Part shown: positions 1-10,650 of the stretch, piece by piece
Layout: each line of letters starts with the position of its first letter
Numbering within the stretch: position 1 is the first letter of the stretch
Assembly: GCA_963796225.1 (NCBI GenBank)
Contig: CAWCLK010000006.1
Span: 165,970 to 229,969, forward strand
Direction of reading: 5' to 3'
Length of the DNA: 64,000 nt
Origin: CAWCLK01 sp963796225
GTDB lineage: Bacteria; Actinomycetota; Nitriliruptoria; Nitriliruptorales; Nitriliruptoraceae
Translations under genes and position numbers: made by a program
Notes under the pieces: generated by a model
What the model saw: only the letters and a program-made list of their open reading frames with translations
Database searches by the model: none
What the model was told of the DNA's origin: nothing

Positions 1-140
1 CCTGCGACGGCCGCGAGCCGATCCTCGTGCCGGCCGGCGGCCACGTCCGCGCCGTCGGGGGCGGGGCGCCCGTGCGCCTGGTACGGGTCGGGCCGCCCGA
101 CTTCTACTCCCTGGTGCGCCGCAAGTTCGGGCTGCGCTGA
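1..140 (+). CDS. nadK: NAD kinase, C-terminal end (5' truncated by window edge)
   Basis: Only the last 45 residues are present, read from base 3 to a TGA at 138-140. The tail ends in a motif of the form RRKFGLR, typical of the extreme C-terminus of bacterial NAD kinases, which phosphorylate NAD to NADP with ATP in the cytosol. The catalytic GGDG motif lies outside the window. The identification rests on this short tail and on position: recN follows 80 bases later, as in mycobacteria (ppnK-recN). Confidence 0.75.
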   Translation, partial: CDGREPILVPAGGHVRAVGGGAPVRLVRVGPPDFYSLVRRKFGLR

Positions 141-220
141 CCGGCTGCTGTTGACGGTTGTGCGGTCGGGCGCCCGCGCCTGCCTACCCTGCGCGCGACC
201 TGCCGACGGGCGGTGGACGC

Positions 221-1879
221 GTGCTCGACGAACTGCACATCCACGGGCTCGGGGTGATCGAGGACGCGACGCTGCGCCTGGCCCCGGGCCTGACCGTCGT
301 GACCGGCGAGACCGGCGCCGGGAAGACCATGCTGGTCACCGCCCTGCAGCTGCTGCTGGGCTCGCGTGCCGACACCGACCTGGTCCGGGCCGGCGCCGGT
401 ACGGCCCGCGTCGAAGCACGCTTCTGCCCGGCGCCGCCCGCGGCCGACGAGTGGACCGACGACCCGGGCGAGCTGGTCGTGTCGCGCGAGGTGCCGGCGG
501 AGGGCCGCAGCCGTGCCCGCATGGGCGGCCGGATGGCGCCTGCGGGCGCGCTCGCCGAGGTCCTCGGGCCCCACGTCGAGGTGCACGCCCAGCACGACCA
601 CCACCGGCTGGCCCGCCCCGCCGTGCAGCGGGCGCTGCTCGACGCCTACGCCGGGGACCCGCACGCCCGGACCCTGGCGACCTACCGGCAGGCGTACGCG
701 GCGTGGCGCGACGCCCGGACCCGCCTCGAGCAGCTGCACACCGGCGCCCGCGAACGCGCTCGCGAGCTCGATCGGCTGCGCTTCGAGCTCGACGAGATCG
801 CCGCCGTCGGGATCGACCCCGACGCCGACGCGCGCCTCGACGACCGCCTGGCCGAGCTCGAGCACGCCGAGGACCTGCAGCTCGGCCTGTCCCGCGCCGC
901 CGTCGCGCTGGGCTCCGACGGGGCGCTCGACCCCATCGGCGTCGCCGTCGACGCGCTGCGGCGCCTGCCGACCGAGACCGAGGCCTCCCGCGACCTCCGG
1001 GCACGGGTGGAGGAGCTCGCGTCCCTGGCCGCGGACGTCGCGGGCGACCTGCGAGACCAGGCCGACACGGTCGAGTCCGACCCCGAGCAGCTCTCGGTGC
1101 TGATGCAGCGCCGGGGCGCCCTGCAGGCCCTGCAGCGCAAGTACGGCGACGACCTCGACGCCGTCCTGGCCTACGAGGCCCGCGCCGTCGACCGCGTCGC
1201 CGAGCTCGAGGCCGACACCGACGCGTCCGACGGACTCGAGGCCGAGGTCGAGCGCCTCGAGGCCGAGGTCACGCGGCTGGCCGACGCCCTGCGCGACTCC
1301 CGTCGGGTCGCCGCCGACCGCCTGGCCGCCACGGTCGAGGGGCACCTGGGCGACCTCGCCATGCCCCACGCCCACGTCGAGGTCGCCGTCGAACCGACCG
1401 CCCCCGGCCCCGACGGGGCGGACGAGGTGACCTACCTGCTGGCGGCGAACCCGGGCGAGCCCCCGCGTCCGCTGGCCACGGCCGCGTCCGGCGGGGAACG
1501 CTCCCGCGTCGCGCTGGCCATCGAGGTGGCCCTGGCCGACGTCGAGGACGCCGCCGTGCTGGTCTTCGACGAGGTCGACGCCGGCATCGGCGGGGCGACG
1601 GCGATGGCCGTCGGCGAGAAGCTCGCCCGCCTGGCCGCCGGCGGGCGTCGCCAGGTCCTGTGCGTGACCCACCTGGCCCAGCTGGCCGCCTACGCCGACG
1701 TGCACCACGTCGTCGAGAAGGGCATCGCCGACGGGCGCACGGTGACCACCACGCGCCACGTGGCCGCCGACGACCGCGTCGTCGAGCTGTCCCGGATGCT
1801 CGGGGGCGACACGGGGGAGGCAGCGCGGGCCCACGCCCGCGAGCTGCTGGACGAGGCCGACCGGCGACGCGCGAGCTGA
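221..1879 (+). CDS. recN: DNA repair protein RecN (SMC-like ATPase)
   Basis: RecN is a cytosolic SMC-family ATPase that acts at double-strand breaks during recombinational repair. The 552-residue product has the usual family length. A Walker A motif GETGAGKT lies at residues 29-36, a central charged region rich in Glu/Arg/Ala (about 150-370) fits the coiled-coil arms, and the ABC signature SGGERSR followed by Walker B VLVFDEVDAGIGG lies near residues 425-460. The frame is open from base 158, but GTG 221 is preferred because the family N-terminus (LDELHIHGLGVIEDA) begins there. It sits between nadK and pyrG as in actinobacterial genomes. Confidence 0.95.
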   Translation: MLDELHIHGLGVIEDATLRLAPGLTVVTGETGAGKTMLVTALQLLLGSRADTDLVRAGAGTARVEARFCPAPPAADEWTDDPGELVVSREVPAEGRSRARMGGRMAPAGALAEVLGPHVEVHAQHDHHRLARPAVQRALLDAYAGDPHARTLATYRQAYAAWRDARTRLEQLHTGARERARELDRLRFELDEIAAVGIDPDADARLDDRLAELEHAEDLQLGLSRAAVALGSDGALDPIGVAVDALRRLPTETEASRDLRARVEELASLAADVAGDLRDQADTVESDPEQLSVLMQRRGALQALQRKYGDDLDAVLAYEARAVDRVAELEADTDASDGLEAEVERLEAEVTRLADALRDSRRVAADRLAATVEGHLGDLAMPHAHVEVAVEPTAPGPDGADEVTYLLAANPGEPPRPLATAASGGERSRVALAIEVALADVEDAAVLVFDEVDAGIGGATAMAVGEKLARLAAGGRRQVLCVTHLAQLAAYADVHHVVEKGIADGRTVTTTRHVAADDRVVELSRMLGGDTGEAARAHARELLDEADRRRAS

Positions 1880-1887
1880 GGCAGACC

Positions 1888-2707
1888 ATGGGAACACCGC
1901 GCCAGCTGCACGAGCTGCCCTCGCTCCGGGGCAGCGGCCCCGCGCTGGGCTTCACGCCCCGTCCCCGGCGCGGACGCCGGGTCGCCGCCCTCGGGGCGGT
2001 GGGGATGCTGGCCGTGCTGGGACTGCGGGGGGCGGCCGTGTCGGCCGACGCCCCGGCCCCGACGGTCACCACGGCCGCGGACGACGTCGCCACACGCGCG
2101 GCCGCCCCGCAGGCCCAGCACGAGGGCCTCGACGCGACCGCGCCCGCCACCACGCCCATGGCGACCGTGCAGGGCCTCGCCGTCCACGTCGTCTCGCCCG
2201 ACGCGATGGTGGTCGGCTACCACGAGGCCTCGCTGCCCGGGGCCCTGGCCATGACCCCCGTGGGGCACGGCCTGTCCAACGACAACACGACCCGGATCAC
2301 GCTGCCGCCCGACCACGACGGCGGGACCGACTACCACGTGATGTCCTCGCGGGGCCGCGTGCTGCCGCCCACGTCGGCGGTGGACATGGTGCTGCACGAC
2401 GACGACCCGGTCCTGGCCCCCGTGACCGGCGAGGTGACCGAGGTCCGGCCGTACGCGCTGTACGGGCAGTACCCCGACACGCGCATCGAGATCCGCCCCG
2501 ACGACGCCCCGGACCTGCGCGTGGTCCTGATCCACGTCGACGGGGTCCAGGTCGCCGCGGGGGACCGGCTCGAGGTCGGCCGGACCGTGCTGGCGACCAC
2601 GGCCAACCGCTTCCCGTTCTCCAGCCACGTCGACCGCTACCTGAACGAGCGCTGGCCCCACGTCCACCTCGAGGTCGTGGATCCGGCGCTCAGGCTCGAG
2701 CGAGTAG
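1888..2707 (+). CDS. Membrane-anchored M23 (LytM-like) peptidase-fold protein, probable frameshift near the end
   Basis: The product begins at ATG 1888, eight bases after recN. It has an Arg-rich N-terminus, one hydrophobic segment at about residues 33-50, an Ala/Thr-rich linker, and a C-terminal domain ending in HVHLEV, which resembles the HxH motif of M23/LytM endopeptidases acting on peptidoglycan outside the membrane. The upstream HxxxD zinc ligand is not clear, so the domain may be inactive (LytM-regulator-like). The raw frame runs on to 2964, 145 bases into pyrG, which is implausible. One extra base near 2690-2700 would give a TAG stop at 2705-2707 just after the motif, and I end the gene there. 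Confidence 0.6.
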
Positions 2708-2819
2708 CGGGCGGACCTGCGCACCTCGTTGCACCCGAGGTGGGCGGATGGCTACCGTCGCCCGGGCCGCTCAGGCGAGCAGCGTGGCGGCCCCCGGAGG
2801 ACTCCAGGAGGCCGACCTC

Positions 2820-4580
2820 GTGCCCACGTCATCGTCTCGCCCGACGCCGACCGACCCGCCCGTCCGGCACCGCCCCGACGAGACGAAGTACATCTTCGTC
2901 ACCGGCGGGGTCTCCTCGGCCCTGGGCAAGGGCATCACGGCCGCGTCCCTCGGACGCCTGCTGAAGGCCCGCGGGCTCCGCGTGACCATGCAGAAGCTCG
3001 ACCCCTACATCAACGTCGACCCGGGCACGATGAACCCGTTCGAGCACGGCGAGGTGTTCGTCACCGACGACGGCGGCGAGACCGACCTGGACCTCGGTCA
3101 CTACGAACGCTTCATCGACGAGAGCCTGCACCGCGGCTCGTCGGTGTCGTCCGGCCAGATCTGGTCCTCGGTCATCGACAAGGAACGACGGGGCGACTAC
3201 CTGGGCAAGACCGTCCAGGTGATCCCGCACATCACGAACGAGATCAAGGACCGCATCCACTCGGTGGCCGGCGACGGGGACGTCGACGTGGTCATCACCG
3301 AGGTCGGCGGCACCGTCGGTGACATCGAGGGCCTGCCGTTCCTCGAGGCCATCCGCCAGCTGCGCTACGACGTCGGCCGCGACAACATCTGCTACGTCCA
3401 CTGTGCGCTGGTGCCGTTCATCAACGCCGCCGGCGAGCTCAAGACCAAGCCGGCCCAGCACTCCGTCCGCGAGCTGCGCTCCATCGGTATCCAGCCCGAC
3501 GTGCTGGTGCTGCGGTGCGACCGGGACATCGACGAGGGGCTGCGGCGCAAGGTCGCCATGCAGTCCGACGTCGACCCCGACGCCGTCATCGCGGCGCTGG
3601 ACCGTCCCAGCCTGTACGAGGTGCCGCTGGGCCTGCGCGAGGAGGGCCTCGACGAGGTCGTCTGCCGCCGGCTGCGGCTGCCCGAGGTCGAACCCGACCT
3701 GCGCGAGTGGGAACGCCTGGTCGACCTGGTCCAGGAGGCCCGCGAACCGGTCACCGTCGCCATCGTGGGCAAGTACGTCGAGCTGCCGGACGCCTACCTG
3801 TCGGTCGTCGAGGCGCTGCGCCACGCCGGGTTGCACCACGGCGTCGACGTCGAGATCGACTGGGTGTCGTCGGACGAGCTGACCGCCGATGGCGTCGAGC
3901 AGCGCCTGGCGCTCGCCGACGGCGTGCTGGTCCCCGGCGGGTTCGGCTACCGGGGGGTCGAGGGCAAGATCCTGGCCGCCCGCCACGCCCGCGAGCACGA
4001 GGTGCCCTACCTCGGCCTGTGCCTCGGACTGCAGGCCGCCTGCATCGAGTTCGGCCGCAACGTGGTCGGGCTGGCCGACGCCAACTCCTCGGAGTTCGAA
4101 CCGTCGTGCGCGGACCCGGTGATCGCCCTGATGCCCGACCAGCGTGACGTCACCGAGAAGGGCGGCACCATGCGCCTCGGGGCCTACCCGGCCCGGCTGC
4201 GCGAGGGCACCCGCACCCGGGGCGCGTACGACGACGAACCCGTCGTGTACGAACGCCACCGGCACCGCTTCGAGTTCAACAACCGCTACCGGGGCGTCTT
4301 CGAGGACCACGGGTTCGTGTTCGCCGGCACCTCGCCCGACGACCGCCTCGTCGAGTTCATCGAGCTGGCCGACCACCCGTGGTACGTGGCCACCCAGGCC
4401 CACCCCGAGCTGAAGTCACGGCCCAACCGACCGCACCCGCTGTTCGCGGGGTTCGTGGTCGCCGCTCGCCAGCGGCACCGCGAGCTGCTCGGGCGCCTGC
4501 CGGTCGAGCTGGACGAACCGACCGCTGCCGAGCTGCGGGACGCGGTCGAGGTCGAGATCGACGTCGTCGGGGAGCACTGA
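2820..4580 (+). CDS. pyrG: CTP synthase
   Basis: CTP synthase converts UTP to CTP using ATP and glutamine in the cytosol. The 586-residue product has the amidoligase domain first (GGVSSALGKGI near residue 25-35, ending about 270) and the glutamine amidotransferase domain second, with the nucleophile Cys in GLCLGLQ (about residue 402) and the His/Glu pair in HPELKSRP. GTG 2820 is chosen because AGGAGG lies eight bases upstream at about 2807-2812. An upstream ATG at 2748 is in frame but adds an unlikely 24-residue extension. Nudix hydrolase follows immediately. Confidence 0.95.
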   Translation: MPTSSSRPTPTDPPVRHRPDETKYIFVTGGVSSALGKGITAASLGRLLKARGLRVTMQKLDPYINVDPGTMNPFEHGEVFVTDDGGETDLDLGHYERFIDESLHRGSSVSSGQIWSSVIDKERRGDYLGKTVQVIPHITNEIKDRIHSVAGDGDVDVVITEVGGTVGDIEGLPFLEAIRQLRYDVGRDNICYVHCALVPFINAAGELKTKPAQHSVRELRSIGIQPDVLVLRCDRDIDEGLRRKVAMQSDVDPDAVIAALDRPSLYEVPLGLREEGLDEVVCRRLRLPEVEPDLREWERLVDLVQEAREPVTVAIVGKYVELPDAYLSVVEALRHAGLHHGVDVEIDWVSSDELTADGVEQRLALADGVLVPGGFGYRGVEGKILAARHAREHEVPYLGLCLGLQAACIEFGRNVVGLADANSSEFEPSCADPVIALMPDQRDVTEKGGTMRLGAYPARLREGTRTRGAYDDEPVVYERHRHRFEFNNRYRGVFEDHGFVFAGTSPDDRLVEFIELADHPWYVATQAHPELKSRPNRPHPLFAGFVVAARQRHRELLGRLPVELDEPTAAELRDAVEVEIDVVGEH

Positions 4581-5121
4581 GTGGCCTGGTTCGAGACGCT
4601 GGATTCCCGAGTCGTGCACGACGGCTTCTCCACCGTGCGCGTGGACACCGTGCGGATGCCCGACGGCGACGAGACCGAACGCGAGGTCGTCGACCACGTG
4701 TCGGCGGTCGCCGTCGTGCCGGTGTTCGCCGACGGCTCCGTGGTGCTGGTGCGCCAGTACCGCCACCCCGTCGGGCAGTACCTGCTCGAGATCCCGGCGG
4801 GCATCCTGGACGTCGAGGGCGAGGACCTCGCCGATGCCGCTCGCCGCGAGCTCGCCGAGGAGGTCGGCCTGCACGCGGGGCGGTTGGACCACCTGACCAC
4901 GTTCGAGAACTCGGCCGGGTGGAGCACCGAGCGCACCCACGTCTACGTCGGGCCGCGACCTGGCCGAGACCGATCCGCCGGAGGACTTCGTGCTCGAGCA
5001 CGAGGAGGCCGACATGGAGCTGGTCCGGATGCCGCTCGACGAGGCCGTCGAAGGCGTGGTGCGGGGCGAGATCACCGATGCCAAGACGGTCATCGGGCTG
5101 CTGCTCGCCGCCCGCCGCTAG
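4581..5121 (+). CDS. Nudix hydrolase, ADP-ribose pyrophosphatase type (frameshifted)
   Basis: The gene starts at GTG 4581, directly after the pyrG stop. The Nudix box is visible as an ordered run REL..EEVGL following an Ala/Asp-rich segment near residues 70-95, with the PAGILD stretch typical of the ADP-ribose pyrophosphatase subfamily (mycobacterial pyrG-Nudix pair). The frame breaks near 4958: tacgtcgggccgcgac has one C too many, and removing it continues the family sequence (GRDLAETDPPEDF) to the TAG at 5119-5121 for 179 residues. That stop also forms the first bases of a TAGCCT -10 box. Confidence 0.8.
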
Positions 5122-5124
5122 CCT
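5119..5124 (+). promoter_or_regulatory. Candidate -10 box (TAGCCT) overlapping the Nudix stop codon
   Basis: TAGCCT matches the actinobacterial TANNNT -10 and lies 39 bases before the ATG of the DksA-like gene, whose own ribosome binding site (GGAAAGG) lies downstream. The first three bases are the stop codon of the preceding gene. No clear -35 is visible. Confidence 0.45.
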
Positions 5125-5163
5125 TCCGTGATCGAGGGGCCACACGTTGGAAAGGGCACGCCG

Positions 5164-5514
5164 ATGGACGCCGCGACGCAGGCTCGGCTTCGCGAGGAGC
5201 TGACCGAGGAACGCGACCAGCACGTCGAGTTCCTGGACGAGCACGGCGCCGACCCCTACGGCGAGCGCGTGAAGAACCTCGACGTCGGCAACGACGGGTT
5301 CGCCGACTCCGGCCAGGCCACCGAGGAACGCAGCGAGCTGCTGTCGCAGATCGACCAGGCCCGGACCCGGGTGCAGCAGGTCGACGAGGCCCTGGCCCGG
5401 ATGGACGACGGCACCTACGGGCTGTGCTCGACGTGCGGGCAGCCCATCCAGGAGGAACGGCTCGAGGTGCGCCCCCTGTCGGTGACGTGCGTCGACTGCG
5501 CCTCTCGGGCGTGA
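5164..5514 (+). CDS. TraR/DksA-type C4 zinc-finger protein
   Basis: A 116-residue cytosolic protein with an N-terminal helical, acidic region (residues 1-75) and a C-terminal zinc finger of form C-S-T-C-G-Q ... C-V-D-C (residues about 90-114). This is the domain plan of DksA/TraR proteins, which bind the RNA polymerase secondary channel; many actinobacterial members are uncharacterised. ATG 5164 is chosen because GGAAAGG precedes it by about seven bases. GTG 5128 is also in frame. Its last codon overlaps the next gene by GTGA. Confidence 0.85.
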   Translation: MDAATQARLREELTEERDQHVEFLDEHGADPYGERVKNLDVGNDGFADSGQATEERSELLSQIDQARTRVQQVDEALARMDDGTYGLCSTCGQPIQEERLEVRPLSVTCVDCASRA

Positions 5515-6834
5515 CCGCACGGCTCGACCCGCCCCGGCTGATCGCGCGCAAGCGCGACGGCGACGAGCTGTCCGCCGACGAGCTGCGGGCGTTCCTGGAC
5601 GGCTACCTGGTCGGCGAGGTCGCCGAGGAGCAGATGTCGGCGTTCCTCATGGCCGGCGTGCTGCGCGGCTTCACCACCGCCGAGGCGGTGGCCATGACCG
5701 AGGTGCTCGTGGCCTCCGGGGACGTCGTGGACCTGGGCGACCTCACCGGCCCCACGGTCGACAAGCACTCGACCGGCGGGGTCGGGCGACACCTGCACCC
5801 TGGTGGTGGCGCCGCTGCTCGCCGCGTGCGGGGCGCAGGTCGCCAAGCTGTCCGGCCGTGGCCTGGGGCACACCGGCGGGACCCTCGACAAGCTCGAGTC
5901 CATCCCCGGGTTCTCCGTCGACCTCGACCCGGACCGCCTGCACGACCAGGTCGAACGCATCGGGTTGGCCGTGGCCGCGGCCACCCAGGACCTCGTGCCC
6001 CTCGACAAGCGCCTGTACGCCCTGCGGGACGTCACCGCGACGGTCCCGTCACCTGCCCTGATCGCCGCCAGCGTGATGAGCAAGAAGCTGGCCGGTGGGG
6101 CCAGCCACGTGCTGCTGGACGTCAAGACCGGTGACGGCGCCTTCATGACCTCCGTCGACGACGCCGTCGACCTCGCGCGGCTGTGCGTCGACATCGGCGA
6201 GGCCCACGGCCGTCGCACCGGGGCGCTCGTGACCGACATGTCGCAGCCGCTGTCGGCCGCGGTCGGCAACGCGCTCGAGGTCGGGCACGCCATCGAGGTG
6301 CTGACCGGGTCCCGCGAGGGCCGGTTCCGCGACCTCTGCCTGGACCTGGCCGCCGCCGCGCTCCAGCTCACCGGCGTCGTCGCCGACCAGGCCAGGAACC
6401 GCGTGGAGCAGGCCCTGGCGTCCGGCGACGCCGCGCAGCGCTTCGGTGCCATGGTCGAGGCACAGGGCGGGGACGTCGCCGTCCTCGACCGTCCGTGGGA
6501 GGTCCTGCCCGCCGCCCCCGACGTCGTCGAGCACCGTCCCGGCGCCGGCACCGTGGCCGCGTGGGCCTGCCGTCGCGTCGGCGAGGTCGCCGCCGGGCTC
6601 GGGGCGGGGCGGCGTCGCAAGGAGGACGACGTCGACCCGGCCGTCGGGCTCGAGGTGCTCGCCCCGATCGGGACCCGGCTCGGGCCCGACGACGTCGCCG
6701 TGCGGGTCCACGCCCGCACCGCCGACGACGCGGCATGGGCGCTGGCCGAGCTCGACACGTGCATCGAGCTCGTCGAGGACCCGGTCACGCCTCCGCCGCT
6801 GGTGCACCGCCGCGTCGGGATCGAGGGGCCATGA
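5511..6834 (+). CDS. deoA: Thymidine/pyrimidine-nucleoside phosphorylase (frameshifted)
   Basis: This cytosolic enzyme splits thymidine or uridine with phosphate in pyrimidine salvage. From GTG 5511 (GTGA overlap with the zinc-finger gene) the N-terminal helical domain leads to the signature KHSTGG(V)GD near residue 83-92. At 5783-5787 the DNA reads gtcgggcgac where gtcggcgac is expected: one extra G moves the rest, starting DTCTLVVAPLL, into the +1 frame, which runs to TGA 6834. The corrected length is 440 residues, normal for the family. The downstream half includes LSGRGLGHTGGTLDKLE and VKTGDGAFM. Confidence 0.9.
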
Positions 6835-7868
6835 GCGACGGCCAGGGATGGGCCACCCCGGGCGGGGCGACCCCCGGGGGGCAGGGATCCGGCGCCCCGA
6901 GCGACCCCCCGCCACCGCCGCCACCGCCACCGTCCGGCGGTCCGGGATCGACGCCACCGCCACCGCCGCCGCCTCCTCCGGGCATGCCGGCGGCGCGCCA
7001 GCGCGTCGGGTTGGTGCCGCTGTACCCGATGGGGGTCGGTGACGTCCTCGACACCGCCTTCCGGCTGCTGCGGGTCTGCGCCGCCCCGGCGTCGCTGCTG
7101 ATCCTGCTGGTCCTCGGGCCGATCCAGGTCCTGGCCAGCACGGCGTTCGTCTCGCCCACGTCGGTGTTCAGCGACCCCGTGCCGGCCGACGTCGACGGGC
7201 GGATGATCGCCCTGTCGCTGGCCGGCAGCGTGCTGTCCCTGTTCGTGCTGCCGCTGGTCATGGCGGCGCTCACCTGGATGGGGGCGCACGCGGACGCCGA
7301 CCACCGCCCGGACTGGCGGGAGTCCCTGCGCGCCGGCGCACGGCGGTACGGGGCGACGCTCGGGGCCTTCCTGCTGCTGGCGTTGCTCGGCGCGGGTGTG
7401 GTCGTGGTCGTCGTGCTGGTGGTGGCCCTGGTCGGCGCCACGGGTGGCGGCGTGGCCGCGGTCCTGCTGGGCCTGCCACTGGGCCTGGCCAGCCTGGTGC
7501 TGGTGGTCGGCCTGATCGCACTCGGGTACCTCGTCGTCCCGTGCGTGGTGGTCGAGGAGCTCGGCCCCATGCGTGGGATCGGACGCGCGTGGCGTCTGCT
7601 GCGGCGACGGTTCTGGCCGACCATCGGCGTGTCGCTCGCCGTGGGGCTGGTGTTCTCGCTGCTCGGCGGCGCGGTCAGCTCCGCCATCAGCATCCCGGCC
7701 TTCTTCGGCATCCCCGGGGCGTGGGTGTTCGTCGCCGTCGGTGGGATCCTCGACCGACTCGTGACCGTGCCGCTCGGGGCGTTCGCGGCCCTGGCCATCC
7801 ACGTCGACCAGCGCATCCGCACCGAGGGGTACGACGTCGCCGTGCTCGTCTCCGAGCTGCGCCGGTGA
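6831..7868 (+). CDS. Polytopic membrane protein with two polyproline tracts
   Basis: A 345-residue protein starting at ATG 6831, with an ATGA overlap to the previous gene. Residues 1-50 are Gly/Pro/Ser-rich and hold two runs of nine prolines. The remainder has about six hydrophobic segments (roughly 75-97, 125-150, 180-203, 205-235, 262-285, 290-315) separated by short Arg-rich loops. The plan resembles the membrane domain of glycerophosphodiester phosphodiesterase-like proteins, but no catalytic domain is attached, so no enzyme function is assigned. It heads the DUF4129/DUF4350/MoxR/DUF58 gene group and likely works with it at the membrane. Confidence 0.75.
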   Translation: MSDGQGWATPGGATPGGQGSGAPSDPPPPPPPPPSGGPGSTPPPPPPPPPGMPAARQRVGLVPLYPMGVGDVLDTAFRLLRVCAAPASLLILLVLGPIQVLASTAFVSPTSVFSDPVPADVDGRMIALSLAGSVLSLFVLPLVMAALTWMGAHADADHRPDWRESLRAGARRYGATLGAFLLLALLGAGVVVVVVLVVALVGATGGGVAAVLLGLPLGLASLVLVVGLIALGYLVVPCVVVEELGPMRGIGRAWRLLRRRFWPTIGVSLAVGLVFSLLGGAVSSAISIPAFFGIPGAWVFVAVGGILDRLVTVPLGAFAALAIHVDQRIRTEGYDVAVLVSELRR

Positions 7869-8527
7869 GTGGGCCCACGGGGGGTCCGGTGCTGGCGTGG
7901 CCGCGCAGCACCGTGGACGGCGACGAGGTCGGCCGGACCGTGGACCGCATCCTGCGGGACCCTGCCTTCACGGCCTCCCAGGAGACCTGGCTCAGCCGGC
8001 TGCGCGACGACGTGCGGCAGTGGTTCCTCGAACGGCTCGCGTCCCTGTTCGACTCGGGGGCGGGCACGGTCCTGGCGTGGGGCCTGGTGGGCCTGGCCGT
8101 GGTCGTCGGGGCGCTGCTGGTGGTCCGTGCCGTGGTGGTGCTGCGCCGGGGCGCGGTCGCCGAGGACGGCCCGCAGGCCGTGGTGATCACCCGCCGTCCC
8201 GCCGCCGACTGGCTGGCCGACGCCCGGGCCGCCCGGGAGGCCGGCGACCTCGCCGAGGCGGTGCGGTGCGGCTACCGGGCGGTGGTCGCGGGCCTGGCGG
8301 GGGAGGGGGCCCTCGAGGAGGTCCCCGGCCGAACCGTCGGCGAGTACCGCCGGCAGGTCGCGGCGGGACGCCCCGACCGGGTCGAGGCCTTCGCCCGGGC
8401 CTCCGAGGTCTTCGAACGGGTGTGGTACGCCCGACGCGCCGCCAGCGCCGAGGACGTCGACACGGTCCTGGCGGTGGCGACCGACACCGGGACGCGGCGC
8501 GCGCGCCCCGCCGGGGCCACCCGATGA
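7865..8527 (+). CDS. DUF4129 domain membrane protein
   Basis: A 220-residue protein with a GTGA overlap at its start and ATGA at its end, so translation is probably coupled on both sides. A short N-terminal region precedes one transmembrane helix (about residues 62-88). The C-terminal cytosolic-type helical part (about 110-200), with the pattern AARxAGDxxEAVRxGYRAVVAGLA, is the DUF4129 domain usually found next to MoxR and DUF58 genes. Its biochemical role is unknown. Confidence 0.8.
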   Translation: MSGPTGGPVLAWPRSTVDGDEVGRTVDRILRDPAFTASQETWLSRLRDDVRQWFLERLASLFDSGAGTVLAWGLVGLAVVVGALLVVRAVVVLRRGAVAEDGPQAVVITRRPAADWLADARAAREAGDLAEAVRCGYRAVVAGLAGEGALEEVPGRTVGEYRRQVAAGRPDRVEAFARASEVFERVWYARRAASAEDVDTVLAVATDTGTRRARPAGATR

Positions 8528-9662
8528 GGGGCCGGCGCGGGACGCTCGTGGCGGCCGGCCTGGCCGTGCTGGTGCTGGCCGTCGCTGGTGTGGCTGGTCC
8601 GTCCGTCGGGGGACGGGGTCCCGCTGGACCCACGCGGCACCGGCCCGACCGGGACCGCCGGGATGCTGCGGCTCGCCGAGCAGCTCGGCGCCGACGTGGC
8701 GATCGGGGACGCCCCGGGTCCGGGGGGCGCCGGCCAGACGATCGTGGTGCTCACGGACCGGCTCGACGACGCCACCCGCGACCAGGTCGCGGCACGGGTG
8801 CGTGACGGGGCGCGGCTGGTCCTGTTCGACCCCGCCTCGCCCCTCAACCCCGTGCCGGCGACCGGCGAGCTGTTCACCGACACCCTCGGCGTGCTCGGCC
8901 GGGAACCGGCCTGCGACCTGCTCGACGGGGTCGCCGACCGCGTCGAGTCGGCGCGGTGGGTGGTCCTCGACGCGCCGACGGACGCCACGGCCAGCTGCTT
9001 CCCGGTGGGTGGGGGCGACGGGCTGGTCGTGGCGCCCCGGGGCGCCGGCGAGGTCGTCGTCACCGGGGCGGTCGACGCGCTGGTCAACCGCTCGTTGGGC
9101 GAAGCCGACCACGCGCAGCTGGCCGCCGCCCTGCTGGTGCCCGAGGGCGAGGGAGACGTCACGGTCGTCTGGGATGCGACGGTCGGGGGCGACACCCCGC
9201 TGCTGTCGCTGCTGCCCGACGGCGTGGTCGAGGCACTCTGGCTGCTCGCGGCTGCCGCCGTGGTGGTCGCCCTGGCCCGGGCCCGACGGCACGGACCACC
9301 GGTCGCCGAACGCCTGCCGGTCCGTGTCCCCGCCAGCGAGCTCGCCCTGGCCATCGGTGACCTGCTGGGGCGGGGCGGGCACCGCGAGGCCGCCGCAGGT
9401 CGACTGCGCGAGGACCTCCGCGTCGAGGTGGCCCAGGCCCTGCACGTCCCCCACGACACGCCACCCGACGTGCTGGTGGAGCTGCTGGTCGACCGGCTCG
9501 ACGACGACGCGTTGGACGTCGGTGGGGTGCGCGCGGCCCTGCTCGACGGGCCCGTGCCCGACGACGCGACGCTGGTGGCGGTGGCGTCCGCCCTCGCCCG
9601 CGTCCGGAGCCGGGTGCGACGTCCGGCGGGGTCCCCGGGCCGGGCGGACACGGCCCCAGTAG
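8524..9662 (+). CDS. DUF4350 domain membrane protein (frameshifted)
   Basis: ATG 8524 overlaps the preceding stop. The N-terminal helix (MRGRRGTLVAAGLAVLVLA) is in one frame; from about 8584 an extra G (gtcgctggtg) moves the continuation LVWLVRPSGDGVPLDPRG into the +1 frame. The body is a Rossmann-like DUF4350 domain with a second transmembrane helix near residues 240-262. The raw second frame runs to 9760, 55 bases inside moxR. A further +1 change near 9600-9650 would end it at TAG 9660-9662, which coincides with a TAGGCT box, as at three other gene ends here. I use that end. DUF4350 proteins accompany MoxR/DUF4129 clusters. Confidence 0.65.
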
Positions 9663-9665
9663 GCT
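9660..9665 (+). promoter_or_regulatory. Candidate -10 box (TAGGCT) ahead of moxR
   Basis: TAGGCT lies 40 bases before the moxR ATG at 9706; a purine-rich ribosome binding site (ACGGGAGA) lies between. It may overlap the stop codon of the DUF4350 gene if that gene carries a second frameshift. No strong -35 is visible. Confidence 0.4.
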
Positions 9666-9705
9666 CGCGCCCCGCCACGCCGCGCACGATTCGACGGGAG
9701 ACCGC

Positions 9706-10646
<941 letters not shown>

Positions 10647-10650
<4 letters not shown>

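Noticed and set aside
5415..7802. Long minus-strand open frame opposite thymidine phosphorylase and the polyproline gene
   Set aside because: Shadow of strongly supported plus-strand genes; no motif, no ribosome binding site.
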